Positions 51,763 to 60,605 of a DNA stretch of 63,224 nt are shown piece by piece. A program made the translations under genes and the position numbers. The notes beneath the pieces were generated by a model. It saw only the letters and a list, made by a program, of their open reading frames with translations, was not told where the DNA came from and ran no database searches. The DNA is taken from the NCBI GenBank assembly GCA_934667175.1, contig CAKULN010000014.1:1-63224 (forward strand), written 5' to 3'. Source of the DNA: an uncultured Bacteroidales bacterium. GTDB lineage: Bacteria; Bacteroidota; Bacteroidia; Bacteroidales; UBA932. Within the stretch, counting starts at the first letter, position 1, and each line of letters starts with the position of its first letter.

Positions 51763-53348
51763 TGGCACCATTGACGTTCATACTGTTTGTCGTCATTCTG
51801 GCAGGATGGCTGTCAGTAACGGATTTGCCCGTTGCCTTGGCTCCTGCTGGAACATGTCACACAGCTCAGAAACGGTTCCGGACCCCCGGAATATTACTCT
51901 TGCTTTTCCTCGGCATTGGCCTTTCCCGACTGTCAACATCTCAGCTAGTTCCGAGCGGTGATTCAGTAGTTGTGATCTTTGCAGCGCTCTTGGCTGTTGT
52001 TACAGTAAGGATATTCATAAAAAATGCTTCCATAGTGTTCGCTTTCGCTGGGGCGATTGCTGGGACTCGGATGCTCCAAAGCGGTTCATCGGTGATCCAG
52101 TGGTCGGTTCCGCTTTTGTGGCTGGCGGCAATAATGGCCGCAGTCATCATTGCTGCCATTCTTTGCAAAGTGATATCCTCAGTTTCTTCGAGGTCTGACT
52201 GTCATTTACTTACAAAGATGAATAGGTTGGGTTTGGCAATCACTATTTCAGCCTCACTGTTGTTGGTTGCCATAGGCTTCAATCTTGGCGGACTTTTTCC
52301 GCCTGTCTTGACGGTGGAGTTTCAGTTGCTCGTGTTCGCAGCTGTTGTCTTGATTGTTGGGCTGATTGTAAAAAGAGGATCCGAATCCAATTCGCACAGG
52401 CTTATGGAGAGGTGGTTCGATGTCAACGCGGAAGCTGCATTGGCGATGACTCTTGCCGCTGCGCTTGTCATCATGCTTTTCTCTTTCAATCTTACATTCG
52501 GGAATATTCATTTAAAAGCCGTTCCTTTGGCTCCTGGAGTGCTGATGCTTGCAGGACTCACAGGTTGTGAACTGGCTCAGAACAAAGAGGTCAATTGGAT
52601 GATACTTGTTTCCAAGGTTGCCACTGACGTGCTCTTGACACCACTTTTGGCAATGACCCTGGCTTGTCTGATTTCTGGTCTATTGCATCCGAATCTGTTT
52701 TCTTTGGTGAATGCTCAGGTTGGGCTTCTGGTGATGCTTCTCGCCCTTGTCTCAGGTGGTTTGATGGTCATGTCGATTTTGTACCTGCGCAACGCAAAAT
52801 CTTCCGGCAGGACGCTCCGAGAGATGGATGATGAACTCAACGAGAATCGTCGTGCGATTAACGAGATGGAGATCAAGACGATGCAGGCCGAGAATGAGAA
52901 TTTGCGCAATCTGCTGGATCTAAAACGTAAAGAACTTGTCGGTGTGGCTATGAATCTTAGCGAGCAGAAGGAGTTTATCGATGGACTTTATGAGAAGGTA
53001 AAACAAGTCCAAGTTGAGACCGATGCGGACAAGAAGGATGCTCTTCTACACGAGTTGCGCACCGATCTCAACCTCAGAAAGAATTTCTCCAATGAGATAG
53101 ACAGTTTCTATGCACAGGTTGAAAATCTGCACAAGGACTTTACGATCCGGATGACAGAAAAATACCCTCAACTGACGAAGCAAGAGAGGCGATTGACAAT
53201 GCTTCTTCGCCTCGGCTTCTCCACTAAATACATCGCAGCGTTAATGAGTATCGCTCCCACAAGCGTTGAGATAGGCCGGCATAGGCTTCGCGCTAAACTC
53301 GGCCTAAGTCGCAGCCAAAATCTGACTGATTTTGTGAAAACTATATAA
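51762..53348 (+). CDS. PiT-like membrane protein fused to a coiled coil and LuxR-type HTH
   Basis: 528 residues. Residues 1 to about 335 hold about ten membrane helices in two similar halves with PiT-like segments (AFAGAIAGTRMLQSGSSVIQ then WSVPLLWLAAI; and NKEVNWMILVSKVATDVLLT), but the PiT hallmark GANDxAN is not visible. Residues about 340-460 form a charged coiled coil (RTLREMDDELNENRRAINEM and onward). The last 60 residues are a GerE/LuxR HTH (LTKQERRLTMLLRLGFSTKY, IGRHRLRAKLGLSRS). The layout suggests a membrane-bound one-component regulator that senses phosphate, with the upstream DUF47 protein as partner. Phosphate transport itself is doubtful. Confidence 0.75.
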   Translation: MAPLTFILFVVILAGWLSVTDLPVALAPAGTCHTAQKRFRTPGILLLLFLGIGLSRLSTSQLVPSGDSVVVIFAALLAVVTVRIFIKNASIVFAFAGAIAGTRMLQSGSSVIQWSVPLLWLAAIMAAVIIAAILCKVISSVSSRSDCHLLTKMNRLGLAITISASLLLVAIGFNLGGLFPPVLTVEFQLLVFAAVVLIVGLIVKRGSESNSHRLMERWFDVNAEAALAMTLAAALVIMLFSFNLTFGNIHLKAVPLAPGVLMLAGLTGCELAQNKEVNWMILVSKVATDVLLTPLLAMTLACLISGLLHPNLFSLVNAQVGLLVMLLALVSGGLMVMSILYLRNAKSSGRTLREMDDELNENRRAINEMEIKTMQAENENLRNLLDLKRKELVGVAMNLSEQKEFIDGLYEKVKQVQVETDADKKDALLHELRTDLNLRKNFSNEIDSFYAQVENLHKDFTIRMTEKYPQLTKQERRLTMLLRLGFSTKYIAALMSIAPTSVEIGRHRLRAKLGLSRSQNLTDFVKTI

Positions 53349-53380
53349 CCAATTAATAATCATTTTTAATGTTGTAAAGT

Positions 53381-54781
53381 ATGAAAAGAGTTTTTATTGT
53401 TACTCTGACCACATTCCTTTCAGTCTCGTTGTTTGCCCAGACAACGAAAGATTCTGAGGTAGAGTTGAACCAGTACGGCCAGCAGGTAAACTCCACTCCT
53501 GGTCAGGTAAAGGTACAGGACGGAATCATGGTTTTGGATGCCAAGAAAATCGACTACAAGATGTGGTTTGACATCCGTGTGCAAGGCGATGCTGCAGTCT
53601 TCTTCGGTGGTCCGGATTTCACATCGTCAGAGTTGGACGGAAAGGATAATCCTAACCACATCGGTAACGGAATGTCAATCCGCCGTGCCCGTTTCGCTGT
53701 CAAGGCTCAGCTGGACAAGAACTGGTACGGAGAGGTTGACACTGACTGGGCTGATGGAATCTGTGAGCTCAAAGACGCCATTCTGGCCTATAACGGTGTT
53801 CCGGGGCTTGAGATCAAGGCTGGAAACTTCAAGGAGTCATTCTCGATCCAGCGTAACACAACATCCCGCTACCTGATGTTCATGGAGCGTCCGATGGTCA
53901 CGTCCCTTGCTCCGTCAAGGCACATGGGATTGAATCTGACATATTCAAACAAATGGTTTTGGGTAGCTGGTGGCGTGTTCGGACCAGAACTCAAAGGATC
54001 CGAGGAGGCCACTGCCATGAAGGACAACAATAAGGATCTAGGCCGCAACGTTGGTTTGTCTTACACCGGAAAGGTTGTCTTCCGTCCTCTGTACAAGTGC
54101 ACTGAGTCTGCTCTCCATCTTGGTGGAGCCATCTCTTACCGTGAGCCGAAGGTCACTTCAACCGATGCTTACGGAGCCGCTCGCTACAGCAGCCGAAACA
54201 GCACGAGCATCAACAGAAAGAAATATCTTGACACAGACGTGATTACCGGTCTTGACCACGAGCTCGCATGGACAGCCGAGCTTGCTGGTTTCTACAAAGG
54301 TCTGCGTTATGAGGGAGCCTACCTCACAAGAGGTGCTTTCCTTGACAGGAAAATCAACAACCTCGGTACTCAATGGGCCGACGGTTGGTACGCGCAGGCG
54401 TCCTACCTTCTCTTCGGTGGACGTCAGAACTACGACTACGATGGCGCCAAGCCGACCAGAATCACTCCGGGCCGCTCCTGGGGCGATGTGGAACTTGCAG
54501 TGCGTTATGAATATTGCGATTTCAACACCGCGGACTACTTCGGAGGAAGCGCGGAGGCGTTCAGCTTCGGAATCAACTTCTATCCGACCAAGAACGTGAA
54601 GTTCGTGATCAACTACCAGTACAACAACAACGACCGCTACGCCAACGGCAAGGGCAAACTCTTCGTAGGTCACGATGCTGCCGGCAACCCTACCAAGGAC
54701 TACACTCAGGTTGTCGAGAAGGCTGGCAAGGCTGGAGTTGACTATCACATGCTCGCAATGCGTTTTCAGGTTGCTTTCTAA
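53381..54781 (+). CDS. OprO/OprP-like porin
   Basis: 466 residues with a signal peptide (ends SLFAQ). The mature protein has the phosphate-selective-porin pattern of alternating beta strands: YKMWFDIRVQGDAAVFFGG, SIRRARFAVKAQLDKNWYGE, LEIKAGNFKESFSIQRNTTS, MVTSLAPSRHMGLNL and a C-terminal strand ending in Phe (HMLAMRFQVAF). Porins of this family carry anions such as phosphate or polyphosphate across the outer membrane. It begins 32 bases after the PiT/HTH gene on the same strand, which supports a phosphate-related role for the whole group. It is likely followed on the same message by the lamin-tail lipoprotein. Confidence 0.88.
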   Translation: MKRVFIVTLTTFLSVSLFAQTTKDSEVELNQYGQQVNSTPGQVKVQDGIMVLDAKKIDYKMWFDIRVQGDAAVFFGGPDFTSSELDGKDNPNHIGNGMSIRRARFAVKAQLDKNWYGEVDTDWADGICELKDAILAYNGVPGLEIKAGNFKESFSIQRNTTSRYLMFMERPMVTSLAPSRHMGLNLTYSNKWFWVAGGVFGPELKGSEEATAMKDNNKDLGRNVGLSYTGKVVFRPLYKCTESALHLGGAISYREPKVTSTDAYGAARYSSRNSTSINRKKYLDTDVITGLDHELAWTAELAGFYKGLRYEGAYLTRGAFLDRKINNLGTQWADGWYAQASYLLFGGRQNYDYDGAKPTRITPGRSWGDVELAVRYEYCDFNTADYFGGSAEAFSFGINFYPTKNVKFVINYQYNNNDRYANGKGKLFVGHDAAGNPTKDYTQVVEKAGKAGVDYHMLAMRFQVAF

Positions 54782-54804
54782 TTGACTGACAAAAATTTAC
54801 GAAT

Positions 54805-55617
54805 ATGAAAAAGATATCATTGCTTACAGTTTTAGTTCTCTGCCTCTCCGGATTCGTCTCTTGTGTCGAGGATAAGGTCTATGATGTTGCGAGTGTCTCA
54901 GAGATTAAGAACACAATCGCTTACACCGAAGAGGATGCTGTCACAGTGACAGCTAAAGTCACCGCTCTTGTGGAGATCACAAAAGTGGAGCTTAAGTACA
55001 AGGCTGGCTCAGAGTCAGAGAAGACCGTTGTCATGACGGGGACTAAGAATGAATATTCAGGAACCATCCCTGCAGCAGCTGTCGGGACAAAGGTTGTCTA
55101 TCACATTGAGGCTAGCACTGAAGGAAACACAATGTGCTCTCAGGAAGCCTCTTACACAGTCGGTGAGGTCCCTATTGACTACACTGGTCTGGCTCTGAAC
55201 GAACTCAACGGTAACGACAAGTTCATCGAAATCTACAACAAAGGCAAAGAAGAGATTAGGATTAAAGGAATATCCCTCCAGAAGGACGGCAAGGATGTTT
55301 GGACAGCCCCTTCTGCCATTCTGAAGCCAGGTGAGTTCATACTGCTTTACAGCACTGACGTTCAGGCTGATCATGCAGACCATCCTGCTGATTACTTCTT
55401 CGGTTCCGGCCTTTCGGCAAAGAAAGCCGTCAAGGTTGAGCTCTTTGATCCTAAGGGTGCCAGTCTGGACTGCTTCAATCTTGTAAACTTTGTCAAGAAG
55501 GCCAAAGCGTCCTACAGCCGTGTACCTGACGGAACCGGTGACTGGTACTTCACATCTGCTACTCCTGCCGCCAAGAACGCAGAAGAGACCGCTGACAAGG
55601 TTGAAGGTCTGGAATAG
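54805..55617 (+). CDS. Lipoprotein with lamin-tail-like domain
   Basis: 270 residues. The lipobox gives Cys20 (SGFVSC) followed by VEDK. Residues about 30-120 are an Ig-like domain (AVTVTAKVTALVEITKVELK), and residues about 128-250 match the lamin-tail (LTD) pattern (LALNELNGNDKFIEIYNKGK, LKPGEFILLYSTD, SYSRVPDGTGDWYFTSATPA). LTD domains in secreted bacterial proteins are common beside nucleases or phosphatases and probably mediate binding. It lies 23 bases after the porin and is closed by a strong hairpin, so the run from DUF47 to here may be one operon. Confidence 0.82.
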   Translation: MKKISLLTVLVLCLSGFVSCVEDKVYDVASVSEIKNTIAYTEEDAVTVTAKVTALVEITKVELKYKAGSESEKTVVMTGTKNEYSGTIPAAAVGTKVVYHIEASTEGNTMCSQEASYTVGEVPIDYTGLALNELNGNDKFIEIYNKGKEEIRIKGISLQKDGKDVWTAPSAILKPGEFILLYSTDVQADHADHPADYFFGSGLSAKKAVKVELFDPKGASLDCFNLVNFVKKAKASYSRVPDGTGDWYFTSATPAAKNAEETADKVEGLE

Positions 55618-55631
55618 AACTTTATTATTGC

Positions 55632-55666
55632 AGCAGGTGACTAAAGGTAGCGTTTAGTCACCTGCT
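55632..55666 (+). terminator. Hairpin after the LTD lipoprotein
   Basis: AGCAGGTGACTAAA (55632-55645) pairs perfectly with TTTAGTCACCTGCT (55653-55666), loop 7 bases. There is no U-run after it. Confidence 0.65.
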
Positions 55667-55710
55667 AAGACATGATTATAAATTAATATATTCATAAACA
55701 ATTAATTATT

Positions 55711-56355
55711 ATGGCAAAAGAAGAAATGAAAATTGGTGAGATCTCAAAGCCTCGCTTCGAGTTCCGCTCGTTCGGACAGAATTTCTGTGAGGCACACAAG
55801 AGGATGGCGCGTCTGTCAGTCCCTGTTCCTGAGAAGGTTTGGGAGCGCTCAAGCGATGAGATTTACATCATCTCCCGCAAGAATGACATCAACAACACAA
55901 AGATCCGCAACGGTAAGATGGACATCAAGACCTACGTCCAGACCGTGGACGGCCTTGAGCAGTGGAATCCGCTGATGAAGGGAGAGTTCCCTATCAGCGC
56001 CAAGGTGCTTGAGGAGGAGGTTTTCCCTGCGTTCATGGTCGAGATGCCAAAGCTGACGAAGGACACCTACACCTACGAGGAGTTCATCGCCATGGTGAAG
56101 GCCAATCCTGACCTTGCAGCTGTGAGAGTTCACAAGCAGAGATTCGGCTACATGGTCAACGACACGATCTGCGAGGTCGGCAACGTGCTGATTAACGGAG
56201 CCAAGGTCGTGACCATCAACAGCGAGTCCACTGAGATCGAGGACATCAAGAAGACCATCAAGGATGTCGGCCTTGAGGGTGTGGAGAACATCAACTATCT
56301 CCAGGCCATCAAGCGTGTTATCGGAATGATTGACAAACCACTTGCTAACGAATAG
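55711..56355 (+). CDS. CYTH-like (triphosphate tunnel) protein
   Basis: 214 residues. The order of beta strands with alternating charged residues fits the CYTH/TTM fold: RFEFRSFGQNF (degenerate ExExK), DEIYIISRKNDINNTKIRNG, KMDIKTYVQTVDGLEQWNPL, VRVHKQRFGYMVNDTICEVG, TINSESTEIEDIKKTIKDVG. Such proteins hydrolyse tripolyphosphate, thiamine triphosphate or make cAMP. A second, more canonical CYTH gene starts 4 bases after its stop, so this is an adjacent pair. Activity is not assigned. Confidence 0.65.
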   Translation: MAKEEMKIGEISKPRFEFRSFGQNFCEAHKRMARLSVPVPEKVWERSSDEIYIISRKNDINNTKIRNGKMDIKTYVQTVDGLEQWNPLMKGEFPISAKVLEEEVFPAFMVEMPKLTKDTYTYEEFIAMVKANPDLAAVRVHKQRFGYMVNDTICEVGNVLINGAKVVTINSESTEIEDIKKTIKDVGLEGVENINYLQAIKRVIGMIDKPLANE

Positions 56356-56358
56356 ATT

Positions 56359-56829
56359 ATGGCACAGGAAATCGAAAGGAAATTTTTGGTGAACGGAGAC
56401 TTCAAGTCAGATGCGTTCAAGGCTACAAGAATCACTCAGGGCTACCTCAGCAGCGTTCCGGAAAGAACGGTGCGTGTGCGCGTAAAGGGTGACAAAGGCT
56501 ACATCACCATCAAGGGTATCGGCAACGCCAGCGGAGCGAGCCGCTTCGAGTGGGAAAAAGAGATTCCGGTCGAGGATGTGAAGGCTTTGCTGGAGATCTG
56601 CGAGCCGGGTGTCATCGACAAGACCCGCTATCTCGTTAAGGCCGGGGAACACACCTACGAGGTGGATGAGTTCTACGGTGACAACGAGGGACTTACGGTC
56701 GCTGAGGTGGAACTCTCCGACGAGAACGAGGCTTTTGACAAGCCGTCTTGGCTCGGAGAGGAGGTCACCGGAGATCCGAGGTACTACAACTCGATGCTGA
56801 TGAAGAACCCTTACAAGAACTGGAAGTAG
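56359..56829 (+). CDS. CYTH domain protein (inorganic triphosphatase/adenylate cyclase class IV-like)
   Basis: 156 residues, the standard length of bacterial single-domain TTM proteins. The signature ExExK reads EIERK at residues 4-8. Further tunnel-lining residues occur in RTVRVRVKGDKGYITIKG, RFEWEKEI, IDKTRYLV, YEVDEFYGDNEGLTVAEVEL. These enzymes cleave the terminal phosphate of tripolyphosphate or related substrates using Mg2+ or Mn2+. Location beside an OprP-like porin and DUF47/PiT-like genes supports phosphate metabolism. The following 160 bases are REP-like repeats. Confidence 0.88.
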   Translation: MAQEIERKFLVNGDFKSDAFKATRITQGYLSSVPERTVRVRVKGDKGYITIKGIGNASGASRFEWEKEIPVEDVKALLEICEPGVIDKTRYLVKAGEHTYEVDEFYGDNEGLTVAEVELSDENEAFDKPSWLGEEVTGDPRYYNSMLMKNPYKNWK

Positions 56830-56835
56830 TTTCAA

Positions 56836-56989
56836 TCGGTCACTGAGCCTGCTAGACTAACGTTGTATTGTCGCTTCGACAAGCTCGGCGACCGAAACGA
56901 ACCGGTCACAGAACTTTCCGAAGCCGATCGGTCACTGAGCCTGCCGAAGTGACATTGGTCAGGCAGGCTCACCAACCATCGAAGTGACC
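56836..56989. repeat. Array of REP-like palindromes
   Basis: CGGTCACTGAGCCTGCTAGA, GTCGCTTCGACAAGCTCGGC, CGGTCACAGAACTTTCCGAA, CGGTCACTGAGCCTGCCGAA and GGCAGGCTCACCAACCATCG follow one another in alternating orientation. Copies are diverged from each other. They fill the gap between the CYTH and SLC13 genes. Confidence 0.75.
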
Positions 56990-57025
56990 TTAAATCACAA
57001 AAGTTAAATTTTAATATTCACGAAT

Positions 57026-58609
57026 ATGTCAGATCCATTAGATATGAACAATTATCGCCTTGAGAGACTCCCGAAGATGCAGAAAAGCTCCTTCGAGATC
57101 TGGATGGCGCGTCTAGGCGGCCCACTCGCCATACTTGCCTTTGTCCTTATCTACTGGTTCGGACATTTCGGCTTCATCGACAGCATCACAGCTGAATCCG
57201 TGTCAGGAAAAGCCCTGGCGCGTCTCAACGAGATAGGCCTGTCCGCGTTCATAAGGTCAAACTATGCAATGCTGGCCATATTCGTGGCAGGCCTTATCCT
57301 TTGGATGACGGAAGCGATCCCTAACTACCTCACCTCGCTGATAATCATCCTGCTCATCGTCCTGTGCGGAGTCACGACCCAAAAGGAAGCGTTCGCCCAA
57401 CTGGGACACCCGGTGATGTGGCTGAATATCCTTTCGTTCGTCCTCGCCTCGATGCTCGTCAAGACCAAATTCGCCAAACGTCTGGCGATGTGGTTCGTGA
57501 TCAAGTTCGGAAAGACAGCGAAAGGTGTGTTGTGGAGTTTCCTGATCATCAACCTTGTGCTTTCGATGTTCATCTCCGCCACGACCGTCAAGGCCACGAT
57601 CATGCTCCCGATCTTCATGGTCGTCTGCGCGATCTATGGAGCCTCGGACGGACACCGTAACAATTTCGGGCGCAACCTCGTGATCCAGAACCTGTTCCAG
57701 GTCAACATCGGTGCCAATGCCTTCTACACCGGCAGCGGAGCCCACCTGCTGGCCATATCCCTGATCTTCGGTGCTGCCGGTGCGAGTCAGTTCGGCTATT
57801 CCGACTGGCTGGTGTCCTGCGGCCCGATGAGCCTTCTGATTCTGGTGATCGGTCTTCTGATGGGAATGTACGTTTTCTTCCCGATGAAGAAGGAGGAGCA
57901 GAAACCGCAGATTGACGGAGGACTTGACCGCCTTAAATCCGAGCTGGACGCGATGGGCAAGATGACCGTCGAGGAGTGGAAGGCCGTGGGAATATTCATG
58001 GGCGTCCTCATCCTTTGGTGTACTGACAGCCTGCACGGCATTGATGCCACGACTGTGGCTTTCATCGGGGCCGTCATCGCACTGATGCCTGGAATCGGAG
58101 TCGTGAAGTGGAACGATGTTGACATCCCTTGGCATTTGATGCTGTTCTCAGCCGGTGCCTACACCTTGGGCGCCGGGCTGAACATCACCGGCCTGCCGGG
58201 CACGATGGTCAACGCTGCATTCGACTCGATGGGCATCACCGACAACACCCCGTTCTGGGTGCTGTACGTGATTCTGACGTTCCTGATGATGTACTCAGGT
58301 CTGGTCTTCCAGTCCAAGACCATCAGGACGATGATTTTCGTGCCGATAGCCATGGGCATCGCTGAGCGGTTCGGCTATCCGGTGGTCAGTCTTGCGATTC
58401 CGGTCTCGATGCTGATCGAGCACGTCTATGTGCTGCCGTTCAACAGCAAGCCTGCCGCCCTGTTGTACAACACCAACCAGTATAGCATGACTGATGCTTT
58501 CAAGTTCGGCATCACGATGATGACCATCTCCTGGCTGATCATCCTTCTCTGGGGAGAGACCGTCCTCAAATGGCTAGGCATCACTCCGGGCTTGTTCTTT
58601 GTGGGATAA
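57026..58609 (+). CDS. SLC13/DASS-family sodium:anion symporter
   Basis: 527 residues, about 12 membrane helices. Family landmarks are LILWMTEAIPNYLTSLIIIL (first helix hairpin), FISATTVKATIMLPI (substrate-binding SNT-like loop, here SATTVKA), and LMLFSAGAYTLGAGLNITGL plus the second loop FQSKTIRTMIFVPI. Members import di- or tricarboxylates, sulfate or phosphate with sodium. The substrate is not resolved, though its neighbours suggest an inorganic anion. The protein begins with a hydrophilic 25-residue tail. A gene for an unknown membrane protein follows after 63 bases. Confidence 0.9.
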   Translation: MSDPLDMNNYRLERLPKMQKSSFEIWMARLGGPLAILAFVLIYWFGHFGFIDSITAESVSGKALARLNEIGLSAFIRSNYAMLAIFVAGLILWMTEAIPNYLTSLIIILLIVLCGVTTQKEAFAQLGHPVMWLNILSFVLASMLVKTKFAKRLAMWFVIKFGKTAKGVLWSFLIINLVLSMFISATTVKATIMLPIFMVVCAIYGASDGHRNNFGRNLVIQNLFQVNIGANAFYTGSGAHLLAISLIFGAAGASQFGYSDWLVSCGPMSLLILVIGLLMGMYVFFPMKKEEQKPQIDGGLDRLKSELDAMGKMTVEEWKAVGIFMGVLILWCTDSLHGIDATTVAFIGAVIALMPGIGVVKWNDVDIPWHLMLFSAGAYTLGAGLNITGLPGTMVNAAFDSMGITDNTPFWVLYVILTFLMMYSGLVFQSKTIRTMIFVPIAMGIAERFGYPVVSLAIPVSMLIEHVYVLPFNSKPAALLYNTNQYSMTDAFKFGITMMTISWLIILLWGETVLKWLGITPGLFFVG

Positions 58610-58614
58610 TTTTG
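58607..58614 (+). promoter_or_regulatory. Possible -7 box overlapping the SLC13 stop codon
   Basis: TAATTTTG is a TAnnTTTG match 58 bases before the next start, with TTG only 12 bases upstream. It may give the downstream gene its own transcript. Confidence 0.35.
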
Positions 58615-58672
58615 TATATTCGTAGAAACCGATGCCGCTGATTGTCGGGCGGCATTTTACGATCAAAAACAG

Positions 58673-60130
58673 ATGATCCAGATCGACACCAGAATCCACG
58701 ACCGCTACTCGATAGAGTTGAAAGTCAGTTTTGTCACCCGTAAGAAATTGCGGATGAACGACTTCTCTCTGGCGATGTGGTTCTTCGTGCCCGGCAGTCT
58801 GGACATCACCAGGGCCACCTACCCAAAGGACATGTTCTATCAGGATGTCAAGTCGAACATCCGCCTCATCACCCCCGTTTTTCTGCTCCGGGAGATAGCC
58901 GAAGGCCCAGCGGTGCCGCTTCGCAACATCCGCGAGGCTTTCACCAAAATGGCCTCCAACCCGACCCGAACCCTGATCTCTGAATATGAGTACCAGATCA
59001 AGATGTTCGCTGCCATCGTCAAAAGCGCCCTGCGTGACGAACTGGCCCACATCAAGCAGAACCGGATCGGCTCGGACACGGAAAACCTGTGCGAGGGCTT
59101 TATTGCCAATGCGGAAAGAATCTGTGGTGAATATGTCCGTCTGCGCTCCATAATCAACGCCCCAACGGTCCCCGAAGACGTGATGAGGATGTACCTTTGC
59201 GGAGACGAATTTCTCTGCGACATCACGTGCAAGCATATTCTTGAACTTATTGAGTGGTTGAGGGACAGAAAGTTGGATGAGCTGGCCGGAAAGGCAGCCG
59301 CCCTTTACCGCAGGGTCGGAAAGCACATGAAACAGTTGGGCTACCCGGAGATCCGGGAGGACGACCGGCTGCACAACCGCATATTCATTCATCGCTTCAG
59401 CATCCTGAAAAAGTACATTGAGAGCGACCTTTACCTCCGCGCTCCGAAGCGGCGGGACGGAGTGATTGTGGAACAGCTCTATTTCAGCATTGCCGCGGGT
59501 GTGGCGATGCTGTTTGCCACCGTTGTGAGCTTCGCCTTCCAAAGGAAGTTCGGCTCGCTGACCCTTCCGCTGTTCATCGCCCTCATTATCAGCTACATGC
59601 TGAAAGACCGCATCAAAGAGTTGATGCGCTACTATTTCGCCCACCGTGTCGGCAGCAAGTACTTCGACAACAAGGCGAAGATCATCCATAAGGACACCGA
59701 GCTCGGTTGGCTGAAGGAAGGCGTGGACTTCATCGAGCCGGAGAAGGTCCCGGTGGACGTGATGACCCTGCGCAACAGCTCGCATCTGACAGAGGTCGAA
59801 AGCAGCAACGTCACCGCCGAGAAGATCATCCTCTACCGCAAGTCCGTCCACATCGACAGGGAGAAACTACAGGCCAATTCTGAATATTCCTTCAGCGGCA
59901 TCAACGACATCATCCGCCTGAATGTCACCAACTTCATCAAGAAGATGGACAACCCCACAACCTTGATGCGCACCCTTGGTGACGACGGCTCCATACAGAC
60001 CGTGGAGTGTGACCGAGACTACTACCTCAACCTCGTCCTCCAGTACCAGTACGACAATACCGCCGAGTTCAAGCGCTTCCGCATCGACCTCTCCCGCGAC
60101 GGCATCCGCTCCATCGAGGAGGTCGGGTGA
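58673..60130 (+). CDS. Membrane-associated protein of unknown function
   Basis: 485 residues, no signal peptide. A large soluble N-terminal part rich in helices (residues 1 to about 260) is followed by two adjacent membrane helices (SIAAGVAMLFATVVSFAF and LTLPLFIALIISYML) and a soluble C-terminal part of about 175 residues with beta strands (VTAEKIILYRKSVHIDREKL). The same topology occurs in proteins that place both soluble parts in the cytoplasm. I do not recognise the family. It follows the SLC13 transporter on the same strand. A 49-base piece of its 3' part (59879-59927) is duplicated at 61868-61916. Confidence 0.75.
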   Translation: MIQIDTRIHDRYSIELKVSFVTRKKLRMNDFSLAMWFFVPGSLDITRATYPKDMFYQDVKSNIRLITPVFLLREIAEGPAVPLRNIREAFTKMASNPTRTLISEYEYQIKMFAAIVKSALRDELAHIKQNRIGSDTENLCEGFIANAERICGEYVRLRSIINAPTVPEDVMRMYLCGDEFLCDITCKHILELIEWLRDRKLDELAGKAAALYRRVGKHMKQLGYPEIREDDRLHNRIFIHRFSILKKYIESDLYLRAPKRRDGVIVEQLYFSIAAGVAMLFATVVSFAFQRKFGSLTLPLFIALIISYMLKDRIKELMRYYFAHRVGSKYFDNKAKIIHKDTELGWLKEGVDFIEPEKVPVDVMTLRNSSHLTEVESSNVTAEKIILYRKSVHIDREKLQANSEYSFSGINDIIRLNVTNFIKKMDNPTTLMRTLGDDGSIQTVECDRDYYLNLVLQYQYDNTAEFKRFRIDLSRDGIRSIEEVG

Positions 60131-60234
60131 CATTCTTGGATTTTACTGTTTGATTGCATCTGTCAACTGAAAGTTAAGCTTACTGATATCATATTTGGAT
60201 AAATATCTATTTATGATGATTTATATCTATTATT

Positions 60235-60264
60235 TTGTCATAAATCAACAAATATGTATATTTG
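60235..60264 (+). promoter_or_regulatory. Promoter of the hipBA-like pair
   Basis: TTG (60235-60237), 19 bases, TATATTTG (60257-60264): an ideal Bacteroidetes promoter. The ATG of the antitoxin gene is at 60270, so the message would have almost no leader. AT-rich half-sites around TATTTATGATGATTTATA upstream may be the antitoxin operator. Confidence 0.7.
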
Positions 60265-60269
60265 CGAAT

Positions 60270-60605
60270 ATGAATGAGTATGTTGATCCAAACCTCTATG
60301 AGAGGTCCAATAATGACATAATTGTAAGTCTTGGCGCTCGTTTCCGTGACTATCGTATGGCGTTGCGTCTGACACAGAAAGAGATTTCCGAGCAGAGTGG
60401 TGTGTCGGTGATGACAATTGTTCGTTTTGAGCGGGGGGAGAGTGCGTCTATACGGTTGGATAATTTCGTGGCATTAATGCGGTCTATTCAAAAATTAGAG
60501 TGGATCGCTGAAGTTATTCCCTCCATACAGTCAAGCCTGTATGATGTCCGGGTGGGTAAAAAAGGATCAAACAACAGGGTAAGAAAGCGTAAGAATGAAA
60601 GATAA
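60270..60605 (+). CDS. HipB-like XRE antitoxin
   Basis: 111 residues. The central XRE HTH is clear (LTQKEISEQSGVSVMTIVRF, ERGES), and the C-terminal tail is basic (KKGSNNRVRKRKNER). It starts at the ATG at 60270 right behind an ideal promoter; a longer frame from 60195 would start upstream of that promoter. The stop codon lies 11 bases inside the downstream hipA-like gene, the usual coupled arrangement of type II toxin-antitoxin pairs. Composition is AT-rich relative to the flanking genes, consistent with transfer. Confidence 0.85.
   Translation: MNEYVDPNLYERSNNDIIVSLGARFRDYRMALRLTQKEISEQSGVSVMTIVRFERGESASIRLDNFVALMRSIQKLEWIAEVIPSIQSSLYDVRVGKKGSNNRVRKRKNER

Noticed and set aside
58574..59851. 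425-codon open frame on the minus strand
   Set aside because: Antisense to the 485-residue membrane protein; no signature and no promoter.
60195..60269. Longer version of the HipB-like protein
   Set aside because: It would start upstream of an ideal promoter whose predicted start of transcription is close to the ATG at 60270.
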